Source: Adenanthera pavonina
Lineage: Eukaryota; Streptophyta; Magnoliopsida; Fabales; Fabaceae
Assembly: GCA_026686845.1 (NCBI GenBank)
Contig: JAIVEN010000028.1
Span: forward strand, 3,549,001-3,613,000
Length of the DNA: 64,000 bases
Direction of reading: 5' to 3'
Position numbers and translations under genes: made by a program. Positions 37,436-51,154 of the stretch are shown here, piece by piece. Under the pieces are notes generated by a model, which made no database searches, was not told the origin of the DNA, and worked only from the letters and a program-made list of their open reading frames with translations. Position 1 is the first letter of the stretch, and each line of letters starts with the position of its first letter.

Positions 37436-38002
37436 TTTGCAAGTTTCTTTATTCAAACAAAAGCTGCACAAATTGCTAGAAAAAAGGATGCTTTCTGGGA
37501 TGAAAATGACGTGGCCTCTGGATTTCTCAAGTTCATTAGTTCTAATGGTAGGAGAGAGAAGATAGTAAGGCTAAGTATGGTGATTAATTGTTGAGAGAAT
37601 GAAATGGGAAGAAGAAAGAGTTGGATGGGTTTGTGGAGAACTGAAAGGCTAGTAAGAGTAGAGGAGTTTGAGGGTAGTGGCATGTGAAGGAAATTTTCAT
37701 GTTGCTTGCTGCTTGTTGAGAGCTTTGTTTTGAAGAGAAAGGATGAGAGCTTGGTGATAACTTGTGATCTTTCAAGCACACACATCAAGTTAGGTGTAAA
37801 TGGGAGTGATGCATGCTTGCGCATTCTTGTATGCTTAACTATCTATTTTTGTTCTCATAAAATAGATATATTTTTTTTATACTTTTCAAGAAGTATGAAA
37901 AATGATCTACTCTTTTCACAATTTATAAACTATGCAACTTTATTATAAACTTTATTATATGTATTGATATTGATGCTTAAAATTGTTGCTGAATTTATTA
38001 TA

Positions 38003-38284
38003 TCCTTTAGGCAAGTTCTTTCAACTAACTACTTACTTGGAACCAAGGAAAATTTGTTGCATAATTAAATTTGTTTAAAAATTGATGTAGTTTTCATTTT
38101 TACCCGCAATAAATGTCAGAATTCAAATAATCCATACATTTTCTTTCTCACAAATGTTGATAATAAATATAGGTATTTTTGGAATATAATAGTTAATAAT
38201 GCTCTAGAAATTCATTAAATGCAACTTGCATTTAGGATTGGGGAAAACTCCTAGAATGTGGCTTACATATAGGATCAAAGGGGG
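38003..38284. mobile_element. Stowaway-like MITE, 282 bp
   Basis: The ends TCCTTTAGGCAAG and GGATCAAAGGGGG are imperfect inverted repeats with TA at 38001-38002 and 38285-38286. The interior aligns with 35797-36075 (for example the TTGCATTTAGGATT region). Confidence 0.65.
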
Positions 38285-38286
38285 TA

Positions 38287-38760
38287 TTATATGTCGATGA
38301 AAGTAAGAAGTAAAATTTGATTATCTTAGGATTTTGAAAGTAACATGTGTGTCTAAGTTAGTGGATCATTGCATCGAATCATTTAACATAATAAGAGGTA
38401 TTTAGTCTTCCAATGCTTAAATAATTTATAGATAATTTTCATGTATTGATTTGTGTGAAAATAATGGGCTAAGGACCCATAGAACTAACTCACTAAGAGT
38501 AGTGCAATAGTTTTGCAAAACTCATTCAAAGATAGAAATTGATAACTCAACAATGAATCCTCCATCACATCTACATATTTTAGTTAGATGGAGACACCAT
38601 ATGGATAATTTTTTTAGATGAGATGTGTGTTTGAAAAACTTCTTTTTCCATGATACAAGCAATCTATAGTAGCCATATTCCTCTAAACATTCTTATTTCC
38701 TATACTATAACAATTTTATACTTCCCCCATCTTGAATATAAAAAATAAATACCTATTTTA
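38287..38760. other. Spacer left of the gypsy LTR
   Basis: No gene. The last ~30 bp (TACTTCCCCCATCTTGAATA) resemble the end of a Stowaway-like MITE cut by the LTR that starts at 38761; the other part was not found. Confidence 0.35.
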
Positions 38761-41382
38761 TGTAACATCCTACTGAAACAAATCTTCACACATAACTTAA
38801 AACATCAAAAATTTGCTAAAACAATCACAATAGGAATATTAGGATGCGGCGCTATGACCACTACAGTACCACTGTGGCTCAAGAGCTTTCAGGTTCAGAA
38901 ATTTTCGGAATAGAAGGGACTGTGCCGCAGCCAAGCTTTTGGCATTGCAGCACCTGTAACAACAACCATATAAGCAAAATGCTGATTTTTCAGGCAAACT
39001 TTCGATGTATATAACTTTATGCTCCGACCTCTAATTGACCTAATTCCTACTCCTATGGGTCACTCTCATCCCAGTCTAACTATAGACACCGATTTTATCT
39101 CAATCCAACTCCATATGGAGATTTTAAATACCCATGACCAATTTGGTCATTTTTTGGCTAAAACTCACAACCAACCACCTTTAATTGCCACTAAAGGTAA
39201 TTTGGCAACTATGAATCATCCACACAGGTCCTATATGGCACAACTAACCTGTTCAAAGCAGTTTCACCTTAGAAAAATCACTTCTACAAGATTTAACCTC
39301 CTTGATCCCCAAATTTACCAAATGGGCTATATGCCTCAACCCACACAATTTTTAGGCCCAAAACCACTTTGGACTTACACCTACGACTAATCTAGTTCAT
39401 AGTCACACGCACTAGCAATAACAACCCATACCATGGTCCGACCCATCATCACACATACAAGCCATACATGAGCACTTCCATACAAATATTATCATAATCA
39501 CAATCATCCATATCATTCCTCATCATCAATGTCATACAAACATGACTCCCAAGAATACTTAGAATAGGCGGAAAGACATATTATCCTACTTGACACAATT
39601 TATAACATAGACAATAATATAACTATCGTTGACTTAGATATTCCCGATTTCAGAGAGGCTATAATTCATTTGTCTTCTTTGAACTAGGACCAGAGTTTTC
39701 ATATGAAATGTTAGTCATGGAGGTGTGAGACAGAGTTTTAGTAATTGGGAACACAAATACATGCAACCTATATCATTAGTTCACATAAATATACATGTGC
39801 TACAATGTGATATAAAATGTCATGGTATGCATGTCTCCCTTATACACGGCTAAAACCACGAGCTGTCATTAGCATAAGACATTTCCAATAGGTGATTCCC
39901 TTCCAATAATTGGTAAAGACTAATTCCTGGACATCACCAAGCTCACCTCACACTAATACAACCTGACCAAAGGTTACATTAATGCTTAGACTGCGGCTCA
40001 CCTTCCTCTAAACCACCAGAATTGATGGTGATTTAAGAAAGATGCAATCCATTGCCACCTGACTCTCCTAGCCATACGAGACGATTTAATAGCAGGGATT
40101 TTCGATCATATCATATCTCATCTCATCATTATATCACATCTCGTCATCACCTCCCAACACGTCCCAATCTACCACATTTCACTATGCTCATGGGATGATG
40201 ATGTTTGTGCCATGTCAACATGTATATGTCACTATGGAATCATTATCATTGTCATAATCATCAATGTCATGCTAGCATGTAATCACATGAGAATGCTCAA
40301 GAATCGTATGTATATATATATATATTATTATCATTATATGCCAATACCAGAGATCTAGACTTATACCTCATCTAACCATATGCATACTACAATATGTAAA
40401 AGAAACAATACACACACACATAAAACAATATCATGGCATGAACAGGAATGTGCATACACTCACACACACACATATAAATTTATAAATACAAATCAACAAT
40501 TAATATACAGACACAAACACCCAATTACCTGAAATCGTCAACACCACACACATAGGCTTAAACCCACCGTTTCAACACCAAACTTAAGCCAAGTCACCTC
40601 CAATTATCCAAACAACTACTACAACATCGTAACATTTCTAATTAACATAATGTATAACTTAACCAAAATCCATAATTCAACCACTTAAGCTTTACCCAAG
40701 GTTCCAACAATCATTCATGCACCAATTGGCCATAAACAACCATTCAACTCATACATCACATTTCCAATTTTGATTTCATACTCTCTCAAGCAATTCTAAC
40801 CTAGGGTTCCTCATAAATCATGCATAATCCCTCTAAAACTCATACCTAAGCTTTAATAACACTAAATCACATTTTAATAATCCATTTACACACATTTCAA
40901 TCAGTGGAATTCAATCGAACAAGAATCCTTGTACATAAACTCATATTCCACCACCAAAATCGAAGAAAAAAGAGAGGAGGAGAGGTTAAGGATCACTTAC
41001 TAACCAATATTGAAACTCCTCAAGGCTAGAAATCTCCTCCCAAGACTAGAAATCTTGAACCATAGTAGAGAAAAACACTCCTTCCCCGATTTTCTTTTGT
41101 TTCAACCAACAAGATCTCGTCCAATTTAAACAGATTTCGTGACTTTCGCCACAGTTCCAGCAAGCTCACCGTGGCATGAGTGCTTTCAGCTCATAAAACT
41201 TTTTAATTTCCATGAGTGTCTTGCCACAGTAGCCCTACACCTCACCACAGCGTGATCCTTCTTTGTTTCCTTTTTCAGGTTTTGTCCCATTTTGCTTCTT
41301 TCTAAGGTCCTACATATATCATCAAGTATACCTCTTGTTAGGTCAATACTAAGTCCAGGATAGTGTAATGAGGGTTGTTACA
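38761..41382 (-). mobile_element. 3' LTR of a minus-strand Ty3/gypsy element
   Basis: Read on the minus strand it begins TGTAACAACCCTCATTACAC at 41382 and ends GGATGTTACA at 38761, 2622 bp. A polypurine tract precedes it at 41383-41397. It is related over most of its length to the solo LTR 11805-14124 and the fragment 1242-2077. The frame at 39019-39390 is not a recognisable protein. Confidence 0.88.
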
Positions 41383-41397
41383 TTCTCCCCCCCTTAT
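41383..41397 (-). other. Polypurine tract of the gypsy element
   Basis: On the minus strand the sequence TATAAGGGGGGGAGAA lies immediately before the LTR start. This is the plus-strand primer position and fixes the element's orientation. Confidence 0.85.
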
Positions 41398-43355
41398 AAA
41401 AATTTTGTCCTTGAAATTTCAAACTCTTACCTAAAGCAAAATGCTCAGGATATCTCCTTTGCATGGATTTGTCTGTCTCCCACGTGACGTCATTTGATGT
41501 CAAGCCGCTTCACAGTACTTTCATTAGTTTGATAATCTTATTTTTCAGCTGCTTCACTTTTACATTGATAATTTGCAGCAGCATGACCTCAAAAGTCAAA
41601 TCCTCTTACAATTGAACTTCTTTATTACAATTATATGAGACGAATCAGGATGGTACTTCTTAAGTTAAGACACATGAAAAAGGTCATTTAATCCTATGAG
41701 ATTGGGTGGTAGTGCCACCTGATACACCACTGGTCCAATCCGCTCTAGGATTTGGTTTGGACCCATATATCGAGGATTGGGCTTCTTTACTTGAATTGAT
41801 CTTATAACACCTATGGTAGGAATGACTTTCAAAAATACATGATTTCCAGCATCAAACTCCAATGGTCTTCTCCTCCGATCTGCATAACTCTTCTGTCGAC
41901 TCTAGGTAGTCAGAAGCTTTTGTCGAATACTTTCTATTTGTTGAGAGGTTTGATCCATGATATCCAAACCCAATAAACTTTGTTCATCTAGTTCAATCCA
42001 ACACAATGGTGATCTATACTTTCAGCCACACAAAGCTTTGTAAGGAGCCATTTGCAAACTTGAATGATAACTAGTGTTGTAAGCAAACTTAATCAATGGC
42101 TGATATTGATCCCAATTACCTTTATTCTCCATAACACAAACTTGCAGCATGTTTTCTAGAGTTTGAATTGTTCTTTTAGTTTGCCCATCAGATTGAGGAT
42201 GATAAGTAATACTGAAATTTAATCTCGCCCCCATGGCCTTCTGAAGGGACTTCCAGAACCTGGATTTAAACCTAGGATCTCCGTCTAACACAATACTCAT
42301 TGGAAATCCATGCAATCTCATGATTTCATTCATATACAGTTGGGATAACTTTTCTATGTTAATGGTCTCTCTAATCAGAAGAAAATGGGTTGACTTCGTT
42401 AATTTATCCATAATCACCTATATTGCATTGTGCTATGAAGTGTTCCTTGGTGATCCCATTATAAAATCCATAGAGATGTTGTCTCATTTCCATTCCAAAA
42501 TCTCCAAAGGTTGCATCGAACCTGCTGGTAATTGATGCTTAATCTTCACCTTCTGACAAACTAAACATCTTGCTACATACTCTGCAGTATCCTTCTTCAT
42601 TCTTGGTACATCTTAGTGGTACCTGGGTGAATAGTACATGCTCTTATGAGCTTCTTCTAGAATAGTTTCTCATAACCCCCCAATGTTTGGTACATAAATT
42701 CGACTAGGGTACTAGGTGATACCATCCTCTAGTATATTAAAGTCCTAGGTCTCTACCATTTCAATTCATTCCTGAATGCCTAAAAGATAGTTATCCTCTA
42801 ACTGTGCAAAGCAAATGTTCCTTAACAAATCATTTGACACATTAATAGACCCTACAACAAGTACTCCAGGGTAAACATTGATGGATAACTTCATATCTTT
42901 TAGGCTTTCTAGCAATTGTTGCTCCCTCATCATCATGGTGGCTATATGGATCGACTTCCTACTTAGCACATCTACTACTACATTGGCTTTCCTAGGATAA
43001 TACTTGAAAGCAAATTCATAATCCTTTAGGACCTCTACCCATCATCTTTGTCTTATGTTCAATTCTTTCTTACTGAAAAGATATTTCAAGCACTTATGAT
43101 CACTGAACACCTCAAACTGAGCACCATAGAGATGATGCCTCCATAACTTTAAGGCAAACACTACAACTACTAGCTCAAGGTCATGAGTATGATAGTTCTC
43201 CTCATAGGGTTTCAACTACCTTGATTTATAGGCTACAACTCTCCCTTGTTACATTAACATGCACCCTAAACATTTCTTAGAGGAGTCTGTATAGACTATA
43301 AACAGCTCAAAAAGGTTAGGGATAATCAAGACTGGAGTGAAGTCAAATGAACTTT
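41398..43355 (-). pseudogene. Gypsy pol, 3' half (RNase H and integrase), broken
   Basis: In order on the minus strand: an RNase H segment with YTDSSKK, HDLELVVVVFALK and FEVFSDHKCLKYLF (about 43300-43070); a connection with KANVVVDVLSRK; then integrase with DKLTKSTHF, DGDPRFKSRFW and HPQSDGQT (42417-42022); then a C-terminal stretch with NPRYMGPNQILERIG (about 41862-41665), as in plant chromoviruses. The third catalytic residue of the integrase, Glu in GQTE, is Lys here (GQTK). Several stops and frame changes break the frame, so it is dead. It continues at 54593 onward across the nested insertion. Confidence 0.88.
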
Positions 43356-44735
43356 TATAACATCTAAATTTTTATGATTTGTTTGAATTCTGATTTAGAA
43401 ATTAATTGCATAATTGGAATTAAAAGAGCTTAAATATCTTATGCAAATCAAACTAGGGATTAAATCGCAAAGGATGATCAAGGACCAAATTACAAAGAAA
43501 GTTTAATGGCATAATTGAAAATATTAATTATTAGCAAAAAGATAAAAAAGGGGACATAGATGTCATTTCCTCAAACAAATTATCTATCCAGTATTTGCTA
43601 AGACTAATTATAGGAGATGATTTAGGAAAATTATCATAAGAAATTATACTCTAATAAGAAAAACCAGAAAATAGATATATTGGGTAGAAAATTGATTTGA
43701 AGTTCCATAATATGTAAATTAATAAGAATTAGAAAATAAGTCTAGATTAAGAAACTCAGATGCATTATGGCATAAAAAGAGATACTAGATTTTTCTATAA
43801 AATTTAAATAGCTATAGAATCGGTCTAATGGATATTGGGTCAAAATCAGAGTCTAGGCCCAGTAAGACTGCACAGGTTTCTTAATGGGCCAAGAGTACTA
43901 TTCATGTAGGACCAATAAAGGTGTATAAAACCCTAATAGGCCAGGGATATTTTTGGAGGTCCAGAAGTATTATTGACAAAAATAGTTCAAACTAGGTCAA
44001 AAAAGGATAAAGGGCCCAATAAGCCCAATTCACTTGATTTCCAGACTGATTAAATTATACGTGACTCAGTAGACTATAAAATAATCAAGAATAAGTCCAA
44101 AATAATTTTAGAAGATTTATAATAATTATCTATGCAAAGAGGTTACAGGAAAAATTAACCAGGACTAATTTTATCGGTGTTTTTTGGTTAGAGCCTAATA
44201 AGGTAAAATATTTTTCTAAAATAAATTATATGGGCTTACAAATGATTAATTAAGGTTATAATGAGTTTGAAACTCATATTTTAAATATATTTATGCATGA
44301 AAAATTTTACTAAACAAAATTTACATAATCGGAGCTTGAAAACCCAATATATGTTGAAATTGGGCCTAGAATTAAATGGTTCAAGCCCAAATAATTAAAT
44401 GCATCATCATGGGCTGAATTTGGCCTCAAAATGGAGTGCCAATAAGAAGAAAAAGGAGTGGAGAAGAATTAACCACCATACATGATACTATTTCAAAGAT
44501 TAGGTGTCAAAATTGGAAGATTGGATGAAGTAAGCTTATGTAAGCATAATAATGCAATATTTACCTTATTTGGAGATAGAAGTGGCATCCAAATTAATGA
44601 CAAGAGAGGAAAAGTTAATTAGATGACAATTATGTGAAGAAATTAGGTGTACGGTGGAAAAAAACAAGTGATGTAGTGCAATTTTAGCTCGTAGATCAAA
44701 ATTTAATTTAATTGATGGAGTTGCTTCTTATTGTC

Positions 44736-44743
44736 TATAAATA
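44736..44743 (+). promoter_or_regulatory. LTR promoter TATA box
   Basis: TATAAATA is followed by GCTCTTCTTCCCCTCC, a usual layout for the transcription start of a plant LTR. Confidence 0.5.
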
Positions 44744-44993
44744 AGCTCTTCTTCCCCTCCATTCTTCACATCAAATTCGAAATTCATCATATATTAGTGA
44801 GAGAGTGAGTTATAGAGAGAAGGAGGAGAAGAGGAAAGGAAAGTTTGCAAGTTTAAGGTAACATCTTTTCTCTTGTCTTGCATTTTATTTCTAAATAATT
44901 ATTTAGAACTTGTATTTCTATAATTGGTGGGTAGAAAAACATGTTTATGTTATGAATATGATGATGATGTTGGATCAAACACTACAAGAAAAC

Positions 44994-45520
44994 AAGAATT
45001 TTCTCACGGATAAAATTCCTGAGAAAATCCAAAAAATCCCTGAGAAAATAGTTTCTCAGGGACATTTCTCATAGAAAAGTCACTATGAGAAAATCACTCG
45101 CGAGAAAATACTATTTCCCTGAGAAATTTTTCTGAGAAAACATTTCTCAGGATATTTCTCACGGAAAAATCTCTGAGAAACTTTTCTCAGGGAAATTTCC
45201 CAGAGAAAATTTTCTCTAGGAATATTCCCTGAGAAAATTTCTGAGGCCGCGTTCCCAGAGAAATATTTCTCTCGGAAATTTCGTGAGAAAATTTCTCAGG
45301 GAAATATCCATGAGAAAACCTCTGAGGCCGAAATGTTTCTCTCAAACAGTCCATGAGAAAATTTCTCAAGGAAATATCCATGAGAAAATGTGTGAAGCCA
45401 TTCGGAAATGTTTCTCAAGGACCTTCCGTGAGAAATTTTCTCATGCAATACTCCCATGAGAAAGCGATTAAATTCCCAGTTTTCTCACGAAATTGACCTT
45501 GAGAAGTCCGTGAGAAAACA
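44994..45520. repeat. Left subterminal repeat array of the CACTA element
   Basis: More than twenty copies of CTGAGAAA or its complement TTTCTCAG(G), spaced 10-30 bp, in both orientations. In En/Spm such arrays bind the TNPA protein. The minus-strand frame at 45187-45381 is a by-product. Confidence 0.85.
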
Positions 45521-45747
45521 ACAATTTAGCCACCGCATATATTCATTTGTTATATCATTTGCATTTTCAAATACAAACCTGTAAACCAAAAACAAGCCAA
45601 TGCCAATAAATAGCCTAATGTCATAACATAGATATCATTACTAACATTGTAATTAACATCCAATTTTCACATAACATTTATAACAAAAAACTAATATTCA
45701 ACATTCCAAATTCATAACATTATCTAATAGTTCACTACCATTATGAA

Positions 45748-47488
45748 CTACTCATCATCATCATCATCATCATAATCGTCTTCATTCCCATACTGATTAT
45801 TTGCACCCTGCCCTTCCTCCTCATCATCTTCCTCACTATCACTACTAACAATAACACCAAGTGTTTGAGCTGAAGTGCTACCTTGAGCATTCTGAGAAAT
45901 CAATTGAGCTAAGACTTGTTTCATCACTTGATTATTCTCATCTAGTTGGGCTTGAAAACATTGTTCACGATCCTCAAACTTCTTCACAACCTCAACTAAG
46001 GTTCTCTCATAATATTGTGCTTGTTAATGCAAATGTTGTCTTAGCTGTGATATCTCGCCATAATTATATGCAGGTCCACAAGACTTTAAGACACCCGCTT
46101 GTGAACCCAGCCCATACACTCGACCTTTCTTATTCTTTCCACCTGTAGATTGTATCCATATTGCATCATGATCTATATCTGTTCCTGGCTCTTGTCGATC
46201 ACGTAACTCCTCATATTGCTTCTGCATTATCAAAGAGTAAGCAATATTAAATGTACATGAAAGTTTACATATTTTGAAAGAATATAATAAACCAAAGAAG
46301 CCTTAAATAACTTACGAATTGATCTTCAGCTTCTTTTGCAACCCAACCACCTTTTCTTTCATCATGGTTGACTTTCTTAAACACCTCTGGATAGTGAACG
46401 GGCCGACCAGATTCTTTTTCCTATGAAGTCAGAAATTAATGAAAATAAACATGGCAACACCACCTTAGACAGTGACAATTAATCAAAATTCAAAAAAAGA
46501 TGTACAAAGTATAAGGAAAATGTCTAATTCTCAATCATAATATCCAAAATGAAATGACATCAAACAAGACTTACCATTCTATCTTTATACTCTACAAGTG
46601 AGATACTACCACCCCTATGCTTACATCTTTCAGGCTTAGTTGCTCTGTTTGCCTTGTTTCTCGTTGATATTTCCTTAAACTCACTAGAATCCCAATACTT
46701 TTCTAACTTATTTAAAGATGAATCTGGCAACCATACTCCTTTTGACTTTTTTGTTCGAATGTCTCTTTGTCCTGAACATATAAGGCTGCTACATCTCTTT
46801 TTCCATATGTCACGAATGATTGGTTCTTGATTGGGATCCTAAGCACAGTGTAACTACAAAAGAAACAAAAAGCATTATAGTTGAACAATGATAAATGTGG
46901 ATAAATATAATTTGCAAATGATTACCAAATTAACTCACCTTAAACTCATCCCACCATATATCCTTGACATCTTTAGGCACACTAGTAAAATTTGGCCATC
47001 CACCCTCATACTTACTATGGATGATTCAAGACAATTTACGTGTTGTTTTATTGGTAGGGTAGAAGCTGTGATATATAGCATATTTAGCAAAATATATGAA
47101 TGAAAAAACATTGACAACAAAATTAATGAAAAGAGACATACGTGTCGGCACCGTGAGGTCTAATAAACAATCGACCATCTTCCAATATTGATCCCACATC
47201 ATATGTGACATGTTCAAAAGAAGGACTATCTGTGCTTATCACACATGGTGAATTTCGTTCTGCACTAGCAAATGAAGAATCATTGGGAGATGATGAAATG
47301 TGGCGGGATGGTGTCGAAGATGATGCCACATTCGATCCCGGTGGTGTCATATCTTGTTGGGATGAGGACGGTCGAGAAGATGGAACCATAGAAGGTAATG
47401 GTTGAAATTGTTGTTGTGGTCGTGGTCGCGGGCGTGGTGGGCGATCATCACGTATCACTGCCTTACCTTTGTCCTTCTTCCTATCCAT
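45748..47488 (-). pseudogene. TNPA-like gene of the CACTA element (Transposase_24 type)
   Basis: In En/Spm this protein binds the subterminal repeats. The start is MDRKKDKGKAV at 47488, with a Pro/Ser-rich N-terminus and GRLFIRPHGADT before a probable donor near 47144. Later exons, read by eye, are about 47070-46938 (WPNFTSVPKDVKDIWWDEF, after a stop), 46840-46575 (KKSKGVWLPDSSLNKLEKYW), 46420-46318 (GRPVHYPEVFKKVNHDERKG) and 46233-46024 (DIDHDAIWIQSTGG). A tail at 45987-45748 has a coiled-coil-like stretch and an acidic end (DDYDDDDDDE). In-frame stops at several places show decay. Exon limits are approximate. Confidence 0.8.
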
Positions 47489-47599
47489 GAGCCTAAAATA
47501 TAAAGAAAACTACACAAATTAAAAAAATTTGCACAAAAAATAATTTACTCAAAATAAATAAGTAGTATAAGTGACATAATGTTACCAATATTGTATCAA

Positions 47600-50500
47600 T
47601 CACTAGCTAAATAAAAATCACTAGGGGGGTCCTCTTCAGTTTCAGATGAGTCGGTATGAACAAAGTCTTCATGTGCATTTTCATGGTCTTCAATGTCATC
47701 TTGGAACGTCGCATCATCCACTTCTTCACTCTAAATTGTGTTATCTCGCAAATTGTGCCCATCAATGTCCTGCAAATTGTACTCAATTAATCGAGGAGAA
47801 TGATTGCCCTCATCTTGGAATGGCTCATCCTCCTTATCATAACTAGGGGCATCAATTTTGTTCCTTGCTCTTGTCCTTATCACAACAAGCCAATCCTTTT
47901 TATTAGGGGTTGATTTTGGATATTCTGTAAAATACACTTGTTCAGCTTGTTGGGCAAAGATAAAAGTATCGGACCCCCTATATGTTCTTTTTGAATGAAC
48001 GTCCACAATATTATGTTTTGGACAAACTCGAGTCCCTCGATTAGTTGGATCATACCACTTACAATTGAATACTACCAAGTGCCTATTTTGGTCACCAATG
48101 AAATCTAATTGTATGATCTCCTTTAATACACCATAATAAGCATATTCGACTCCACTATGACCAGTTCCCTTAACACTTACGCCACTATTATTAGTCTTTT
48201 TCCCTTCTGCCCAAGTAGTTGTGTGAAACTTATAACCATTCACTGACCATTGATCAAATGTTCGCACACGCCTTATAGGACCCCAAGCAATAAGTCAACA
48301 ACTTATCTGTTATCCTATTGTCAGGATTCAAAACCTATTCAAGTAAAATAAAAGATGATTATTTGTTAGGGAGTAAGAATAACTAAATTTTTATTAAACA
48401 TACCGAACTTACATAAGTCTTGAACCACTGAGAAAATTCAGATGCAATATGCTTATCCATATCCTCGCTTGACAAATTATGGTTCATTGAAAGTATTCTC
48501 GCTTCATACAAACTGCGTTAGAACACAAATATATTAAACTTTAGGGAATGTTAAATTAGCAACTACAACAAATCAATATAGGAAAGATTCATACTTGAGA
48601 ATAGGTTTAACTTCAGGAGCATTGAGAAGAATATACAATGTTATCGCCTTTTGCTCATCCTCAGTAAGAAAGCGTGTGTTTTGAGTTCTTCTTCCATGAG
48701 ATTGACTAGGATAGTTGAAAATAAACACAGGAGGATGATCATCACTCTCCCCACCATCATCATTCTGAGGAACTCTCCTAACTCTTGATTGAACATGTGT
48801 GTCAAAATAGTAAGAGCAAAAAGTTAAAGTCTCTTCAAGTATGTAAGCTTCACAAATAGAGCCTTTAACATGAGCCTTATTCTTTACCTTGTGCTTCAAT
48901 GTGCACAAAGACCTCTCAAATGGATACATCCACCTATATTGTACAGGTCCACCAACTATGGCTTCATACGCCAAGTGAACAGGCAAATGCTCCATGACAT
49001 CAAAAAAACTTGGAGGAAATATCTTCTCAAGATTACACAGAATAATAGGAATGTTTTGTTCCATCACATTGAGGCTATCAAGATGTAAGGTAGGAGCACA
49101 AAGATCTCGAAAAAAATGACTTATCTCAGAAATAGCATCATATATTGGGGTTGGCAAACTAGCACATACTATTGGAAGCAACCTCTCCATGAAAACATGA
49201 CAATCATGACTTTTCATTCCAACTAATGTGCAACTTTTCATGTCAACACATCGTCCCAAGTTGGATGCATAGCCATCCGGAAGCTTCAAAGTTTTGACCC
49301 ATTCGCACACTGCTCGCTTTTGCTCCATACTAAAGGTATATGTAGCCTTAGGTATGGTTTTTTTGCCATTGTCTGAAATCTCAATGTGTAAGGAGGGTCG
49401 TTTACAATGCATGGCCAAATCATATCTGGCTTTCTCATCGTCCTTTGTCTTATCTCTTACAATCATTATTGTATTGAATAAATTATGAAAGAAATTTCCC
49501 TCAGTATACATTACATCTATATTATATGGATTTAACAACTGATGCCAATAGGGAAGATCCCAAAAAATACTGCGTTTTGTCCAGTTATGATGCTTTTTGT
49601 ACCCCTCTAAACGTAAGTTTGGTGCTTCAGTTATTTTTGGAAATCCCCTAATTTTGTCATACACTTCCTCTCCTGGATACCTTAATGGTGGTGGAGAATT
49701 CTCCACTCTGTTCTTTTTGAAATTTTGTTTATTTCGCCTAAATGGATGATTCAAAGGCAAGAATTGACGATGACAGTCAAAATAACACACTTTTTTCCAA
49801 TGCTCCAAGTGGAATGTATTTAAACGACCCATGCAAATTGGACACCCATGCTTTCCAGAAGTCTGCCAGCCACTCAACATGCCATATGCTGGAAAATCAT
49901 TTATAGTCCACAAAAGAGCAGCCCTTAAATTGAAATTTTGTTTTAATGATATATCATAGGTTACGACACCCTTTTCCCAAAGCAACTTTAATTCATCAAT
50001 CAGAGGTTGCAAGAAAACATCAATTCTACTCTTTGGATTATTAGGTCCAGGTAGAATGATTGTCAAGAACATGTATTCCTGTCGCATACACATGCCAGGT
50101 GGAAGATTGTATGGAGTAATAATCACTGGCCAACAAGAATATGTCCTAGAACTTAGGCCAAATGGAGTAAACCCATCAGCACAAAGCCCTAACCTAACAT
50201 TCCTAGGCTCATATGCAAATTCAGGATGAGTTCGAGCAAAATGCTTCCATGTATCACCGTCTGATGGATGCGACAACACGCCTTCATCACGACAAAGTTC
50301 ATGATGCCAACGCATATGCTTGGCTTATGCATTAGATACAAACAACCTCTGGAGTCTTGGAATAAGTGGTAAATACCACATTTGTTTTGTTGGGATCTCC
50401 TTAGATCTCCCTTTTTCAACTCTACCCCTTTGAATCTTGCTTCCCCACAAAATCTACATTTTTTATCATTAACTGCATCACCATGGTACAACATGCATCC

Positions 50501-51154
50501 TTTAGTACAACAATCAATCTTTGGATAACCGCAACCAAGTTGCTTAACCAATTTCTTGATTTGGTACAAATTTGATGGCATATGATGATTAGTTGGTAAA
50601 ATCTCTTTTATAAGTGTGATAAGTTCATCCATACATGCACTAGGAATGTTATAATCAGACTTGATACTCAATAACCTCACAGCTATTGACAGCACCGTGT
50701 GATTCTCACATCCATCCCACAATGGTGACTGTGAAGCATGAAGCATATCATAAAATTTTGCAGCACTTGGATTAGGATCCTTGGGAATGTTATGTGGCTC
50801 AAAAGATGGCCCAGCTGCATCCATAACCATTTGCTCATATGGATTAGAAGCCGTACGAATGTTGGCCTCAATTGGAGCTACTCGGGGGCGTTTCTCTCCA
50901 TGATTATGCCAATAGTAATAGTTAGGCATAAATCCTTTATAGTACAAATCCTTCCTAACATCATCCGGAGTTTTATGCTTCAAACATTGACATTTTAAGC
51001 ATGGACACCTCAGCTTCCCAGATTCCTTAAAATTGTCCAGTTGACTTGCAAACTGAAGAAAGGCCCCCACTCCTTCAATGAACTCAACACTAATCGTTTC
51101 ACGCTCCTTATCAAATCTATTGTCCATCCAACGACGATGCTCAGGAGAAGCCAT
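47600..51154 (-). pseudogene. TNP2-like transposase gene of the CACTA element
   Basis: This is the catalytic protein of En/Spm transposons. It starts at 51154 (MASPEHRRWMDNRF) with the transposase-associated N-terminal domain (CPCLKCQCLKHKT). The Transposase_21 core follows in 50315-48573: LGLCADGFTPFG, PYNLPPGMCM, NFNLRAALLWTINDFPAYGM and HNWTKRSIFWDLPYW. A DUF4218 segment comes next (GGPVQYRWMYPFERSLC). A short exon near 48518-48416 (SSEDMDKHIASEF) leads to a DUF4216 segment in 48267-47731 (FNCKWYDPTNRGTRV). Breaks: a frameshift near 50395, TAA at 50325-50327, a frameshift near 48280 and a stop near 47730. The rest is well preserved, so loss of activity looks fairly recent. Confidence 0.9.

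Larger units (their letters stand above)
35183..37809 (+). pseudogene. DUF1262 pseudogene (third full-length copy)
   Basis: Exon 1 begins at the ATG of MYVTRPLSLYLKDEA and is open to about 35475, but one base is missing before the donor (GAAGAGA against GAAGAAGG in gene 2). Exon 2 starts near 35677 with AATSSQEDETSTCCGGSC readable, then has a frameshift. It is interrupted by a MITE (35797-36075) and resumes to the donor at 36294, with the Arg of ARLPDF changed to TGA. Exon 3 starts near 36667 with YCPFMFV, is interrupted by a solo LTR (36797-37435), and ends at TGA 37809. It has a frameshift after MVIN and a Trp-to-stop change in the GMW motif. No functional protein can result. It probably died after the duplication that made genes 1 and 2. 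Confidence 0.92.

Noticed and set aside
47205..47405. Plus-strand frame opposite the TNPA-like gene
   Set aside because: It is antisense to a better-supported exon with Transposase_24 features.
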